A stretch of DNA of 35,702 nucleotides from positions 1 to 35,702 of the forward strand of contig VMSZ01000025.1 of NCBI GenBank assembly GCA_013791885.1. The letters are read 5' to 3'. The notes beneath the pieces are model-generated. The model was not told the origin of the DNA. It ran no database searches and was given only the letters and a program-made list of their open reading frames with translations. Positions 1 through 8,555 of the stretch are shown piece by piece. Position 1 is the stretch's first letter. Each line of letters starts with the position of its first letter. Source of the DNA: Sulfurimonas sp. (GTDB lineage: Bacteria; Campylobacterota; Campylobacteria; Campylobacterales; Sulfurimonadaceae). The translations under genes were made by a program, and so were the position numbers.

Positions 1-2531
1 GTAAAATACTCAAAGTTTAGAAGCGCAGAGTTATCTGTAATATTGAGTGTGCCATCCATTGTTAAGCTGTTATTTGCAGTTACTACATTTTCGAGTGTCT
101 GACCGCTTAAGAGTCCTTGATTCTCTGATAAAGTTAGAACATTTACCGCTATCGTTGAGTCATCAGCGAATGAAGCATTGTTTGTACGAAGTTGTGAGTA
201 GCTCATAATCGGAGCACTGTCTTCGCCTAATGTAGCATCACTAAAGAGACCGATTTCAAGTGTACCTGTAGCTGTTTGGATGAAGTTATCTGCTTGCGCG
301 TACTTAGAACCAGCAGCATTATGCGGAAGTGAGATAAGACCCGAGTTGGTTAGAGTACCCCTATGGAAAATATTACCGTTTAAAGTACCTTCATTTGTGA
401 CAACGAGATTATTGCCATTAAAATCATTTCCATAAATTGAAAAGCCATTTTTGTCCAGCTCGCCATTTACAAGAGCTGTAATCGTTCCTGTATTTGTAAC
501 TGTTGCAGTGCCGCTGAGAATATCCCACAGATGAACACCATAAGAGTTGTCTTCACCATCTACAGTAATTGTTCCACTGTTTTCTATGCTTGCTGTGCCA
601 CTTATTTGATCCACATAGATACCATATGCAGTAGATGAACCTGAATTTACGGTAATTGTACCACTATTAAGAATAGAAGAGTTACCAAAAAGTCCATCTT
701 CTATGTGAATGCCATATGCATCACCGGCCGCTGTTACCAATATTGTATTGCTATTTAGAATCGAAGTATCATCATAAAGTCCACCCTCTACTTGAATACC
801 GTATGCTCGACTTGAATTCGTGCTTACTCTGATAACACCGCTATTTACAATTGAAGCATTGGTATAAAGATTATTATCGACATAAATACCAGATGCATTA
901 CCACTAGTAGAGTTCACATCTATCACACCGTCTGCTGTATTGACTATACTAGAATCTTCGCCCATATTATACACGTGGATACCGGTAGCTTCATTGTCAG
1001 CTTCTACATGTATCGTACCATCATTTGTAATCGATGTATTTCCACTAAGCGTGCCAGATTCTATACCATATCCACCGCCAGTTGTTGTTATCATGATTGT
1101 GTTACTGTTTATTATGGAAGCATTTTCATTTAAATCATCTGTTCTAATACCATATGTATAGCCACTGCCTCCTACCGCTAAAGTTATCGTACCATCATTT
1201 GTAATCGAAGCGTTTCCATTTAGATTTCTACTTCTGATACCATATCCATCACTTTCCGAAATTGAAGTTATTGCACCACTGTTTACGATTGAAGCATTTC
1301 CATCAAGACTCAATGCAAAAATGCCATAAGAATCACTACCTGTAGAATTTACGTCTATCACACCATCTGCTGCATTGACTATACTAGAATCTTCGCCCAT
1401 AGCGGACGCATAGACACCATACGCATTGCCATCTGCTATTGCGTTTATATCTCCATTATTTACAATTGAAGCATTGTCTTCAAGGGAGTTGGTAAACATA
1501 CCGTATGAATTACTATCTGTAGACGTCACATTAATAGTTCCATCATTGCTAATGCTTGAGTTGCCATTTATTATTTCAGTTTTAATACCCGTAGCAGTTT
1601 CTCGTGCCGTTACATCAATGGTCGCATTTGCAGTATTTTGTATGCTAGAACTTCCGCTTAATGTATTTACGAGTATTCCATTGGCATAAGAACGAAAAGC
1701 TGTAACATTTAGTGTGTCACTATTTATAATTGAAGCTGTATCTAAAAGAGTCCCAGCATTAATGCCATTTGCATGATAGTCAGCAGCTACATTCATTGTG
1801 CCATCATTTACAATTGAAGCGTCACCGGAAAGAGAGCTGGCTGTTATACCGCTGGCATTCCCATATATAGCAGCTTCAGAACTAACATTGAGAGTTCCAT
1901 TATTGACAATTGAAGCATTGTCAGAAAGAGAACCCGTTACTATGCCATAAGCATGGGCATCATAATCGTTGGTTGTTACAGTTATAGTTCCACTATTCAC
2001 AATTGAAGCATTATCAGAAAGAGAACCCGTTACTATGCCATAAGCATCGGCATAGTAATTATTGGTTGTGACAGTTATAGTCCCACTGTTGTTTATAATG
2101 GAACTATTATTTAAATCTGAGCTATATAATCTAATACCAGCTGAATCTTCACCGGCAGTAGCATTGATATCTCCATTATTTGTCAAATTCAGACCAGTGA
2201 CATCTGTTATGAAAATTGCATTTGCTCCCCAATAATAATTATCAGAGACCGTACCATTATTTGTCAGTGTTAATGAATATGGTCCACTGATTTCCAATGC
2301 AATGCTATTATTAGTTACATTTAAAGTTCCATCTACTGTAACACTGGTGTCAGCACACATGGTGATGGATTGCTTTGATGTATTGCTATCTATGATAAAA
2401 GTATCATGGCAAACTGCATGTGCACTTGTACCTATTAAAGAAGAACCTACTAGTAACGCCGAAACGACCAGAGAAATTTTCCCGCCTTTTAATATACGAA
2501 ATCTTGACTTGTAGTCAACCGTATTTTTCAT
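1..2531 (-). CDS. Repetitive autotransporter-like surface protein, N-terminal part (C-terminus outside window)
   Basis: On the minus strand one frame is open from an ATG at 2531 to the window edge (843 codons, no stop seen), so the gene is cut by the boundary. The ATG at 2531 is preceded by a GGGGGAA ribosome-binding site; an in-frame ATG at 2543 lacks one. The product begins with a long basic signal region (around residues 1-38, hydrophobic ISLVVSALLVGSSL, ending SAHA). The rest is rich in N, S, T, G, D and I and made of about 27-32-residue imperfect repeats of the type ASIVNNGTINV...YGI...SLSGN. That pattern fits a parallel beta-helix passenger of a type V (autotransporter) adhesin; this is inferred, because the diagnostic beta-barrel would lie beyond the left edge. 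Ligand or role cannot be told. A type I secreted or two-partner adhesin is the alternative. Confidence 0.8.
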   Translation of the reverse strand, partial: MKNTVDYKSRFRILKGGKISLVVSALLVGSSLIGTSAHAVCHDTFIIDSNTSKQSITMCADTSVTVDGTLNVTNNSIALEISGPYSLTLTNNGTVSDNYYWGANAIFITDVTGLNLTNNGDINATAGEDSAGIRLYSSDLNNSSIINNSGTITVTTNNYYADAYGIVTGSLSDNASIVNSGTITVTTNDYDAHAYGIVTGSLSDNASIVNNGTLNVSSEAAIYGNASGITASSLSGDASIVNDGTMNVAADYHANGINAGTLLDTASIINSDTLNVTAFRSYANGILVNTLSGSSSIQNTANATIDVTARETATGIKTEIINGNSSISNDGTINVTSTDSNSYGMFTNSLEDNASIVNNGDINAIADGNAYGVYASAMGEDSSIVNAADGVIDVNSTGSDSYGIFALSLDGNASIVNSGAITSISESDGYGIRSRNLNGNASITNDGTITLAVGGSGYTYGIRTDDLNENASIINSNTIMITTTGGGYGIESGTLSGNTSITNDGTIHVEADNEATGIHVYNMGEDSSIVNTADGVIDVNSTSGNASGIYVDNNLYTNASIVNSGVIRVSTNSSRAYGIQVEGGLYDDTSILNSNTILVTAAGDAYGIHIEDGLFGNSSILNSGTITVNSGSSTAYGIYVDQISGTASIENSGTITVDGEDNSYGVHLWDILSGTATVTNTGTITALVNGELDKNGFSIYGNDFNGNNLVVTNEGTLNGNIFHRGTLTNSGLISLPHNAAGSKYAQADNFIQTATGTLEIGLFSDATLGEDSAPIMSYSQLRTNNASFADDSTIAVNVLTLSENQGLLSGQTLENVVTANNSLTMDGTLNITDNSALLNFEYF
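913..1401 (-). repeat. Dispersed repeat pair inside the adhesin gene
   Basis: About 50 bases at 913-962 recur with few changes at about 1353-1401 (offset near 440 bases). Both encode MGEDSSIVN followed by an A-A/T-D-G-V-I-D-V-N-S-T stretch. The spacing suggests a higher-order repeat of several 30-residue units rather than a single tandem array. Confidence 0.65.
1906..2091 (-). repeat. Two near-identical adjacent repeat units in the adhesin gene
   Basis: The segments starting at 1906 and 1999 match closely over about 90 bases with a 93-base (31-codon) offset, including the shared stretch from ACAATTGAAGCATT through AACCCGTTACTATGCC. The frame is kept. They are much more alike than the other units, so this looks like a recent in-frame unit duplication. 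Confidence 0.8.
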
Positions 2532-2555
2532 CTTTTCCCCCATTTTTTACAATTT

Positions 2556-2573
2556 TACCCTAATTATAGGGTA
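2556..2573 (-). promoter_or_regulatory. Adhesin promoter -10 covered by a perfect palindrome
   Basis: On the minus strand a TATAAT hexamer (2568-2563) lies about 30 bases upstream of the adhesin ATG. It sits within a perfect 7-bp inverted repeat, TACCCTA-ATTA-TAGGGTA. The palindrome would span roughly -17 to +1, so a repressor operator is a reasonable reading, but no regulator can be named. Confidence 0.5.
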
Positions 2574-2631
2574 GCTCAGATTACCTTAAATAATTTTTAT
2601 TATGGACATTGAGATGTGGAATTACTCTTAA

Positions 2632-2829
2632 TATAGCAAATGTACTCACATTTATGTTAATGAAGTACAAGCCGGGATTATCAGCATTAATCAAGCACGA
2701 CCGCAGTTTTCTGTTTCCGGACCTTTTAACGGTTGGAAGGCCTCCGGCTTTGGAACAGCAGAACATGGTCGATGGAACATAGATTTCTATACTAAAGTAC
2801 AAACAATATATACTTATAACCCTGCATAA
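2632..2829 (+). pseudogene. Possible gene remnant in a GC-richer patch
   Basis: The 443 bases between the adhesin and greA hold no convincing gene. One plus frame is open for 65 codons after a stop at 2629 and ends at TAA 2827-2829. It has no ATG, GTG or TTG with a ribosome-binding site. Its C-terminal part has a plausible protein-like composition (for example SGPFNGWKASGFG and AEHGRWNIDFY). The patch around 2670-2775 is clearly richer in G+C than its flanks. I do not recognise the family. It could be the tail of a decayed or transferred gene, or simply non-coding DNA; a 73-codon frame on the other strand across the same bases is equally unsupported. Confidence 0.25.
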
Positions 2830-2931
2830 TGTACTTCTGTTTAAAGTGATTTTTTTTATAGTTTACAGAAATGATGTGAGCAAATACTCTTAGATTTATC
2901 CTTCATGACAAAAATCACAAGTGAAATTTGA

Positions 2932-2937
2932 TATAAT
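2932..2937 (+). promoter_or_regulatory. Probable greA operon promoter (-10 box)
   Basis: A perfect TATAAT stands 38 bases before the greA ATG, in AT-rich sequence with no clear -35 hexamer. That is common for sigma-70 promoters in Campylobacterota. It would drive the long operon that follows. Confidence 0.5.
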
Positions 2938-2974
2938 CTTTCCAACAAAAATTAAATAAAAACTGAGAATACTT

Positions 2975-3472
2975 ATGCAAAAAATAGAACCGATGACACT
3001 TTTTGGCTACAAAAAACTTCAGGCTGAGGTTAAAGACCTTAAAGAGGTCAAGCGTCCTCGAACCATTAAAGATATAGAGGAAGCGCTTGAACATGGGGAT
3101 TTGAAGGAAAACGCAGAGTACCATGCAGCAAAAGAGCAACAGCGTTTGATTGACGGGCGTTTGGATGAGTTGGCTGAGATTATAGGAAACGCAAGTATTG
3201 TTGACCCGAGCGAATTGGAACATTCTCGTGTCAGCTTTGGCTCTACTGTTGTGATGACTGATCTCAGCACAGATGAAGAGGTGACGTACACCATTGTTGG
3301 GGGCTGTGAAAGTAATCCTGATATGGGACTTATCTCTTTTGGTTCACCTATGGCAAAGCAGCTTTTGGGACGTGAAGAGGGTGACGAAGTGACTATAAAA
3401 CTCCCTAGCGGAGCGAAAAAGTTTGAAATCGAAGAGGTTAAATATCAGGAGATAGTCTTTGAGTGCAATTAA
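2975..3472 (+). CDS. greA: Transcription elongation factor GreA
   Basis: GreA binds the RNA polymerase secondary channel and stimulates cleavage of backtracked transcripts, rescuing arrested elongation complexes. The 165-residue length is normal (E. coli about 158). The N-terminal half is the antiparallel coiled coil carrying the conserved tip EHGDLKENAEYHAAKE, with acidic D42 and E45 expected to position the catalytic Mg2+. The C-terminal half is the FKBP-like domain (from about residue 83, RVSFGSTVVM to LPSGAKKFEI). It is the first gene of a long plus-strand operon; its last 14 bases overlap argC. The short N-terminal lead (MQKIEP before MTLFGYKKL) leaves an internal ATG as an alternative start. 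Confidence 0.97.
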   Translation: MQKIEPMTLFGYKKLQAEVKDLKEVKRPRTIKDIEEALEHGDLKENAEYHAAKEQQRLIDGRLDELAEIIGNASIVDPSELEHSRVSFGSTVVMTDLSTDEEVTYTIVGGCESNPDMGLISFGSPMAKQLLGREEGDEVTIKLPSGAKKFEIEEVKYQEIVFECN

Positions 3473-4463
3473 TGTTGGAATCATCGGCGCAAGCGGTTAT
3501 ACGGGTTTAGAACTTGTAAAAATGCTCTTAAAGCATCCGAAGTTTAAACTGAGTTACATTGCAAATTCGGAGGGTGGAACAACAATAAATGAGTTGCATC
3601 CATCACTGAGCGGTGTTTGTGAAGATGAAGTCAAAAAAGCAGACATGGATGAGTGTGCTGCATTGTGTGAGCTTGTATTTTTGGCTGTACCGCATCAAAC
3701 TGCTATGGCTTACGTAAAACCCTTACTTGCAAAAGGTGTGAAAGTTGTAGATTTGTCAGCTGACTATAGACTTCCTTTAGATATTTATGAAGAATTTTAT
3801 TGCCCACATTCTGACAAAGAAAACCTCATTCACGCAGTGTACGGCTTGCCTGAAATGTTTAGAGAAGAACTAAAATCTGCGAAACTTGTGGCAAATCCAG
3901 GCTGTTTCCCGACTTCTGCCATTTTAGGTCTGCTTCCTTTTATGAGTAAACGCAGTCCAAATACGCCGATTATTGTAGATTCCAAGACAGGTGTCAGCGG
4001 AGCGGGAAAAAAACTCAGCGATGTGACACACTTTGTAAATGTGAACGATAATCTATTTGCCTACAATCCGCTTATGCACAGACATGCTCCTGAGATGGCG
4101 CAAAAATTAGGTGTGAGCTTTGATGAGATAAATTTTGTACCGCATTTAGTTCCTCTGACTCGCGGAATGATCTCTTCAATCTACATTCAAGTAAACGCGG
4201 AGTTTGACGCTGTAGCAGTTTTAAAAGAGTTCTACAAAGATGAACCTTTTGTGCGTGTCTCTAAAAATCCTGTAGATATGAAAAATGTTGCAGGGACAAA
4301 TTTTTGTGACATTTATGTTAAACAAAAAGGTAAAGTGCTCTTTATTTCCAGCTCTATTGACAATCTTATGAGAGGTGCTTCTTCTCAAGCTATTGTAAAC
4401 GCAAACTTGATGATGGGACTTGATGAGTCTCTCGGAGTACCAGATATAGCCTATGTACCGTAG
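3459..4463 (+). CDS. argC: N-acetyl-gamma-glutamyl-phosphate reductase
   Basis: ArgC reduces N-acetyl-glutamyl phosphate to the semialdehyde with NADPH, the third step of arginine biosynthesis, in the cytoplasm. The 334-residue protein opens with the Rossmann nucleotide loop GIIGASGYTG (residues 8-17) and carries the active-site motif VANPGCFPT with catalytic C149. The start is a TTG at 3459, inside greA: there is no in-frame ATG near it, an AGGAGA ribosome-binding site lies 6 bases upstream, and the protein must begin here to include the Rossmann strand. The overlap with greA (14 bases) and with the next gene (11 bases) indicates translational coupling. Confidence 0.95.
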   Translation: MSAINVGIIGASGYTGLELVKMLLKHPKFKLSYIANSEGGTTINELHPSLSGVCEDEVKKADMDECAALCELVFLAVPHQTAMAYVKPLLAKGVKVVDLSADYRLPLDIYEEFYCPHSDKENLIHAVYGLPEMFREELKSAKLVANPGCFPTSAILGLLPFMSKRSPNTPIIVDSKTGVSGAGKKLSDVTHFVNVNDNLFAYNPLMHRHAPEMAQKLGVSFDEINFVPHLVPLTRGMISSIYIQVNAEFDAVAVLKEFYKDEPFVRVSKNPVDMKNVAGTNFCDIYVKQKGKVLFISSSIDNLMRGASSQAIVNANLMMGLDESLGVPDIAYVP

Positions 4464-5196
4464 CGGCATTGAGATAAAAAAAGGTGCGTTTGTCATTTCA
4501 GACGCACACTACTCGCACCTTCGTCCTGAGCTTTTAGAATTTATAAAAGCCATCCACTCCAAACAATTTCAGCCGACACAACTTATTTTAATGGGTGATA
4601 TTTTTGATGCACTTTTTGGTGGAATTCCTTACACTTGTGATGAAAACGCAGAGATGGTTCAACTGATAAACGCAATATCTTTAGAGATAGAAGTGATATA
4701 CTTAGAGGGAAATCACGATTTTAATCTTCAAAAAGTTTTCCCTTATGCAAAAGTATTTAAGATTTCTCAGCAGCCTGTTTCTTGCAGTTATGAAGGCAAG
4801 AAAATTCTTTTAGCCCATGGCGATTTCGGAGGTGATTTTGGGTACCGATTGTATGTTACCCTCATTAGAAATCCTCTGCTTCTTTTTGTGCTCAAATATG
4901 TGGATATTCTCACAAGTCACTCTATTCTAAAAAAGCTTGATGCGTATCTTGGAAAAAAAGATGATTGTAAAGAGTTTACAGGTTTTCAGGCTTTTATCGA
5001 GAGAAGATTATCAGATAAATTTGTGTGTGATTATTTTATAGAGGGCCACTTCCACCAGAATAAAGGCTTGGAATTAAAAGATTTTACATATATTAACCTA
5101 GGGGCTTTTGCTTGCAATCAAAGATACTTTGTTGTAGAATCTTTGCAAAATAAAGCACTATTAGAAGAAAACATTTTTTCTAAGGGGATGAAATGA
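4453..5196 (+). CDS. Calcineurin-like metallophosphoesterase, possibly a UDP-2,3-diacylglucosamine hydrolase
   Basis: The 247-residue protein has the complete dinuclear metal-site signature of calcineurin-like phosphoesterases: SDAH (D17, H19), MGDIFD (G48-D49), EGNHD (N87, H88), AHGD (H122) and EGHFH (H199, H201). The order and the GDIFD form resemble LpxH, which cleaves UDP-2,3-diacylglucosamine to lipid X in lipid A synthesis. From general knowledge, Campylobacterota are reported to use a different calcineurin-like enzyme (LpxJ) for this step, and this gene could be that enzyme; I cannot separate the two by eye. It overlaps argC by 11 bases and cheV by 4 (ATGA), so it is expressed with them although the functions are unrelated. 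Function beyond the fold is inference. Confidence 0.75.
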   Translation: MYRSGIEIKKGAFVISDAHYSHLRPELLEFIKAIHSKQFQPTQLILMGDIFDALFGGIPYTCDENAEMVQLINAISLEIEVIYLEGNHDFNLQKVFPYAKVFKISQQPVSCSYEGKKILLAHGDFGGDFGYRLYVTLIRNPLLLFVLKYVDILTSHSILKKLDAYLGKKDDCKEFTGFQAFIERRLSDKFVCDYFIEGHFHQNKGLELKDFTYINLGAFACNQRYFVVESLQNKALLEENIFSKGMK

Positions 5197-6131
5197 AAGA
5201 AAAAGCACTCAAGGTCGGCTCTAATGAGATGGAGCTTGTAGACTTTCGTATATTTAAGCAAGAAGACGGCGAAGTATATGAGGGCATCTATGGCATAAAT
5301 GTCTCTAAAGTACGTGAAATTATTCGCATACCTGTTTTGACTGATTTGCCGGGAACACCTGAGTTTATAGAAGGTATTTTTGACTTACGAGATGTGGTAA
5401 TTCCTGTTGTGAATTTGGCAAAATGGATGGGGATAGTTCAGCCCGAAAATGTTGAAAAAAATTCAAGAGTCATTATTACGGAATTTAACAATGTTCTTAT
5501 CGGTTTTATCGTACATGAGGCAAAAAGAATACGAAGAATAAGCTGGAGCAATATTGAGCCTGCTGCGTTTTTAAGCAGTTCTGATACTATTGACGGAAGT
5601 AAAATTACCGGTGTAACAAAGATAGAAGATGACAATGTTCTGCTTATCCTTGATTTAGAGAGTGTTGTGCAGGACTTGGGACTCTATGCGCCGGATATCA
5701 ACGACATTCCAAAAGAGTTGGAAAAATTCAGTGGAACGGCTCTCATTTTGGATGATAGTGCTACTGCAAGAAAAATTGTCAAAGAAGCGCTTGTTAAAAT
5801 GGGATTTGATGTTATTGAAGCGATTGACGGAGAAGACGGGCTTGACAAGCTTTATCAGCTTGCAGAGATGTATCCTGAGGATATCGCGAATACATTGAAG
5901 CTTATTGTTTCGGATGTCGAGATGCCGAGAATGGATGGTTTCCACTTTGCAGCGAAAGTTAAAAAAGATGGCAGATTTAATAATATTCCTATTCTTTTTA
6001 ACTCATCTATAAGTGATCATTTTAGTGAAGGCAGAGGTTTAGAAGCAGGCGGAGAAGCTTATTTGGTTAAGTTTGAAGCAGGTCCATTTTATGATGAAGT
6101 AGCACGAATTGTTCGTGCGCATATTAAGTAG
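5193..6131 (+). CDS. cheV: Chemotaxis coupling protein CheV (CheW-REC fusion)
   Basis: CheV couples methyl-accepting receptors to CheA and carries a receiver domain that can adjust or buffer the signal. Residues about 14-170 form a CheW-like domain (IYGINVSKVREIIR, FDLRDVVIPVVNL). Residues about 182-312 form a receiver domain with the acidic pair D187/D188, phospho-acceptor D241 in VSDVEMPRMDG, a serine at about 271 and K293. The 312-residue length is normal. It starts by ATGA overlap with the phosphoesterase gene and is followed 9 bases later by cheA, the cheV-cheA-cheW order usual in Campylobacterales. Confidence 0.95.
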   Translation: MKEKALKVGSNEMELVDFRIFKQEDGEVYEGIYGINVSKVREIIRIPVLTDLPGTPEFIEGIFDLRDVVIPVVNLAKWMGIVQPENVEKNSRVIITEFNNVLIGFIVHEAKRIRRISWSNIEPAAFLSSSDTIDGSKITGVTKIEDDNVLLILDLESVVQDLGLYAPDINDIPKELEKFSGTALILDDSATARKIVKEALVKMGFDVIEAIDGEDGLDKLYQLAEMYPEDIANTLKLIVSDVEMPRMDGFHFAAKVKKDGRFNNIPILFNSSISDHFSEGRGLEAGGEAYLVKFEAGPFYDEVARIVRAHIK

Positions 6132-6140
6132 GAGTTAAAT

Positions 6141-8555
6141 ATGGATGAATTTCAAGAAATATTACAAGATTTTTTAGTTGAGTCTTTTGAGCTTATTGAG
6201 CAGTTAGACCAGGATTTAGTAGAGCTAGAGAACAGACCTGACGATTTAGAACTTTTAAATGGAATATTTCGCGTTGCGCATACAGTCAAAGGTGCTTCTT
6301 CATTTTTAAATTTTGATGTATTAACACACCTGACTCATCATATGGAAGATGTTCTCAACAAAGCAAGACACGGTGACCTTCGCATCACTCCGGATGTAAT
6401 GGATGTTGTTTTAGAGTCAATTGACCTCATGAAAGCTCTCCTGCATACTATTCGTGATACCAGCAGTGATGGGGGAATAGAAGTTGGGGCTTGTGTTGTA
6501 AAACTTGACAAAATAAGCAGTGGCGAACTTGATGATGAATCTTCATTGGCGGATATGCCTCTTGAAGAAGAGATAGAAGATGAGATAGAAGAAGTTGAAG
6601 ACGCATTGGTGGAAGAAACGCAAGAGCCTGACTATGAGAATATGGCAGACGATGAAATAGAAGCAGAGATAGAGAGACTTCTTAACCAGCGTCAAAATGA
6701 AGATAAAGCTAAACGCGCTGCAAAAATAGCTGCAGGAGAGAGTGTTCCTGAAGCTCCTCCGGCTCCAAGCGAAGAAGAACCCAAACCCAAACCAAAACCG
6801 GCTCCGACTCCAGTTCCGGTAACTCCGGCTCCAAAAGCAGCCGTACGCAAAAATGATGACGATGAAGATTCAGACGCCAGAGCAGCTTCTCCTGCAAAAA
6901 GAGCACCTGCAGCGGTTGAGCAGACTATTCGTGTAGATGTTAAAAGACTTGACCATTTAATGAACTTAATAGGGGAACTTGTTCTTGCTAAAAACAGACT
7001 GATTAAAATCAACGATGATGTTGAAGAACGTTATGAGGGCGAAGAGTTTTTAGAAGAGCTTAATCAGGTTGTTTCTATTGTATCTCTTGTTACAACAGAC
7101 CTTCAGATAGCTGTTATGAAGACAAGAATGCTTCCTGTGGGGAAAGTGTTTAACAAGTTCCCAAGGATGATTCGCGATTTAACACGTGAACTCAATAAAA
7201 AAATAGAGCTTGAAATATCCGGCGAAGATACAGAACTTGATAAATCAATTGTCGAAGAGATAGGCGATCCTTTGGTTCACATCATTCGTAACTCATGCGA
7301 TCACGGAATTGAAATGCCGAGCGTACGTATAGCAGCCGGCAAAGATGAGACAGGAATTATAGGCCTTAAAGCATACAATGAAGGGAATCAGATTGTTATT
7401 CAAATTGATGATGACGGAAAAGGTCTTGATGTTGAAATGCTTAAACAAAAATCTATTGAAAAGGGAATCATAACAGAGAAAGAAGCAGATGCGATGAGTG
7501 ATAAAGAAGCATTTGCACTTATTTTTAAACCTGGATTTTCTACTGCGGCATCTGTCACGAACGTAAGCGGACGCGGAGTCGGTATGGATGTTGTAAAAAC
7601 AAATATCGAAAAACTCAATGGTATAATCGACATAGAGAGTGAGATTGGAGTCGGGACTTCAATGAAGTTGAAAATTCCTCTTACTTTGGCAATTATCCAA
7701 GCTCTCTTGGTTGGTGTTCAAGAAGAATATTATGCTATTCCTTTAGCTTCGGTTTTAGAGACGGTAAGAATTTCCAAAGATGAGATTTATACTGTTGAGG
7801 GCCGTTCAGTAATGAGACTTCGCGAAGATATTTTATCGTTGGTACATATAGGCGATATCTTTGAAGTTGAACGCATCCTTGATGGCAGTGAACATGCTTA
7901 TGTTGTTGTTCTTGGACTTGGTGCGCAAAAACTAGGTCTTATTGTAGATACCTTAGTGGGTCAAGAAGAGATAGTTATAAAATCTTTGGGAGACTATTTA
8001 AAAGGTATAGATGGAATTGCCGGAGCAACAATAAGAGGAGATGGAGGAGTGACACTTATTGTCGATGTTGTAGCTCTGATGGATATGGCAAAAAATGTCA
8101 AATCAACAGTGACTTCATCCAATAGTGAAGCATCTCAACTCTTAAAAGAAAAATCTAAAGCCAGTGATTACAAGGTGATGGTAGTAGATGATTCTAAAAC
8201 AGACAGAACTATCATGAGAAAATCTTTAGAGTCCTTAGGAATTACACTTATTGAAGCAACAGACGGACAAGAAGCACTCAATATATTAAAGCAGGGTGAT
8301 CATAATTTTGATGCTATGCTGATAGATATAGAGATGCCGAGAATGGATGGTTATACACTTGCTTCAGAGATTAAAAAATACAACAGATATAAAAATCTTC
8401 CATTGATTGCAGTGACATCAAGAACGGGCAAATCAGACCGTATGAGAGGCGTTGAATCTGGAATGATAGAGTATATTACGAAGCCATATTCAGCGGATTA
8501 TTTATCGAGTGTAGTTCAGAGAAATATTAATTTTAAATCGGAGTTCTTATCATGA
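6141..8555 (+). CDS. cheA: Chemotaxis histidine kinase CheA with C-terminal receiver (CheAY)
   Basis: CheA autophosphorylates in receptor arrays and passes phosphate to CheY. Domains in order over 804 residues: Hpt with phospho-histidine H47 in RVAHTVKGAS; an acidic then proline-rich linker at about 150-265 (runs of E, then PKPKPKPAPTPVP); dimerisation helices (about 268-340, HLMNLIGELVLAKNRL); HATPase with HIIRNSCDHGIE, DDDGKGLD and SGRGVGMDVVK; a CheW-like regulatory domain; and a receiver domain from about residue 677 with phospho-acceptor D729 in LIDIEMPRMDG. I see no P2 (CheY-binding) domain; the low-complexity linker occupies its place. The fused receiver is the CheAY form known in Helicobacter and Campylobacter, where it can act as a phosphate sink. 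cheW starts within its stop codon. Confidence 0.96.
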   Translation: MDEFQEILQDFLVESFELIEQLDQDLVELENRPDDLELLNGIFRVAHTVKGASSFLNFDVLTHLTHHMEDVLNKARHGDLRITPDVMDVVLESIDLMKALLHTIRDTSSDGGIEVGACVVKLDKISSGELDDESSLADMPLEEEIEDEIEEVEDALVEETQEPDYENMADDEIEAEIERLLNQRQNEDKAKRAAKIAAGESVPEAPPAPSEEEPKPKPKPAPTPVPVTPAPKAAVRKNDDDEDSDARAASPAKRAPAAVEQTIRVDVKRLDHLMNLIGELVLAKNRLIKINDDVEERYEGEEFLEELNQVVSIVSLVTTDLQIAVMKTRMLPVGKVFNKFPRMIRDLTRELNKKIELEISGEDTELDKSIVEEIGDPLVHIIRNSCDHGIEMPSVRIAAGKDETGIIGLKAYNEGNQIVIQIDDDGKGLDVEMLKQKSIEKGIITEKEADAMSDKEAFALIFKPGFSTAASVTNVSGRGVGMDVVKTNIEKLNGIIDIESEIGVGTSMKLKIPLTLAIIQALLVGVQEEYYAIPLASVLETVRISKDEIYTVEGRSVMRLREDILSLVHIGDIFEVERILDGSEHAYVVVLGLGAQKLGLIVDTLVGQEEIVIKSLGDYLKGIDGIAGATIRGDGGVTLIVDVVALMDMAKNVKSTVTSSNSEASQLLKEKSKASDYKVMVVDDSKTDRTIMRKSLESLGITLIEATDGQEALNILKQGDHNFDAMLIDIEMPRMDGYTLASEIKKYNRYKNLPLIAVTSRTGKSDRMRGVESGMIEYITKPYSADYLSSVVQRNINFKSEFLS

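Noticed and set aside
940-2514. Short plus-strand frames across the first 2.5 kb
   Set aside because: They are antisense shadows of the repeat-rich minus-strand adhesin frame, which is open over the whole stretch with a good start and signal peptide.
2581-2802. 73-codon minus-strand frame upstream of the adhesin
   Set aside because: It has no ribosome-binding site, no recognisable motif, and shares the GC-richer patch with an equally open plus frame.
6709-7012. Minus-strand frames opposite the CheA linker
   Set aside because: They arise from the low-complexity proline/acidic linker of CheA and have no start signals.
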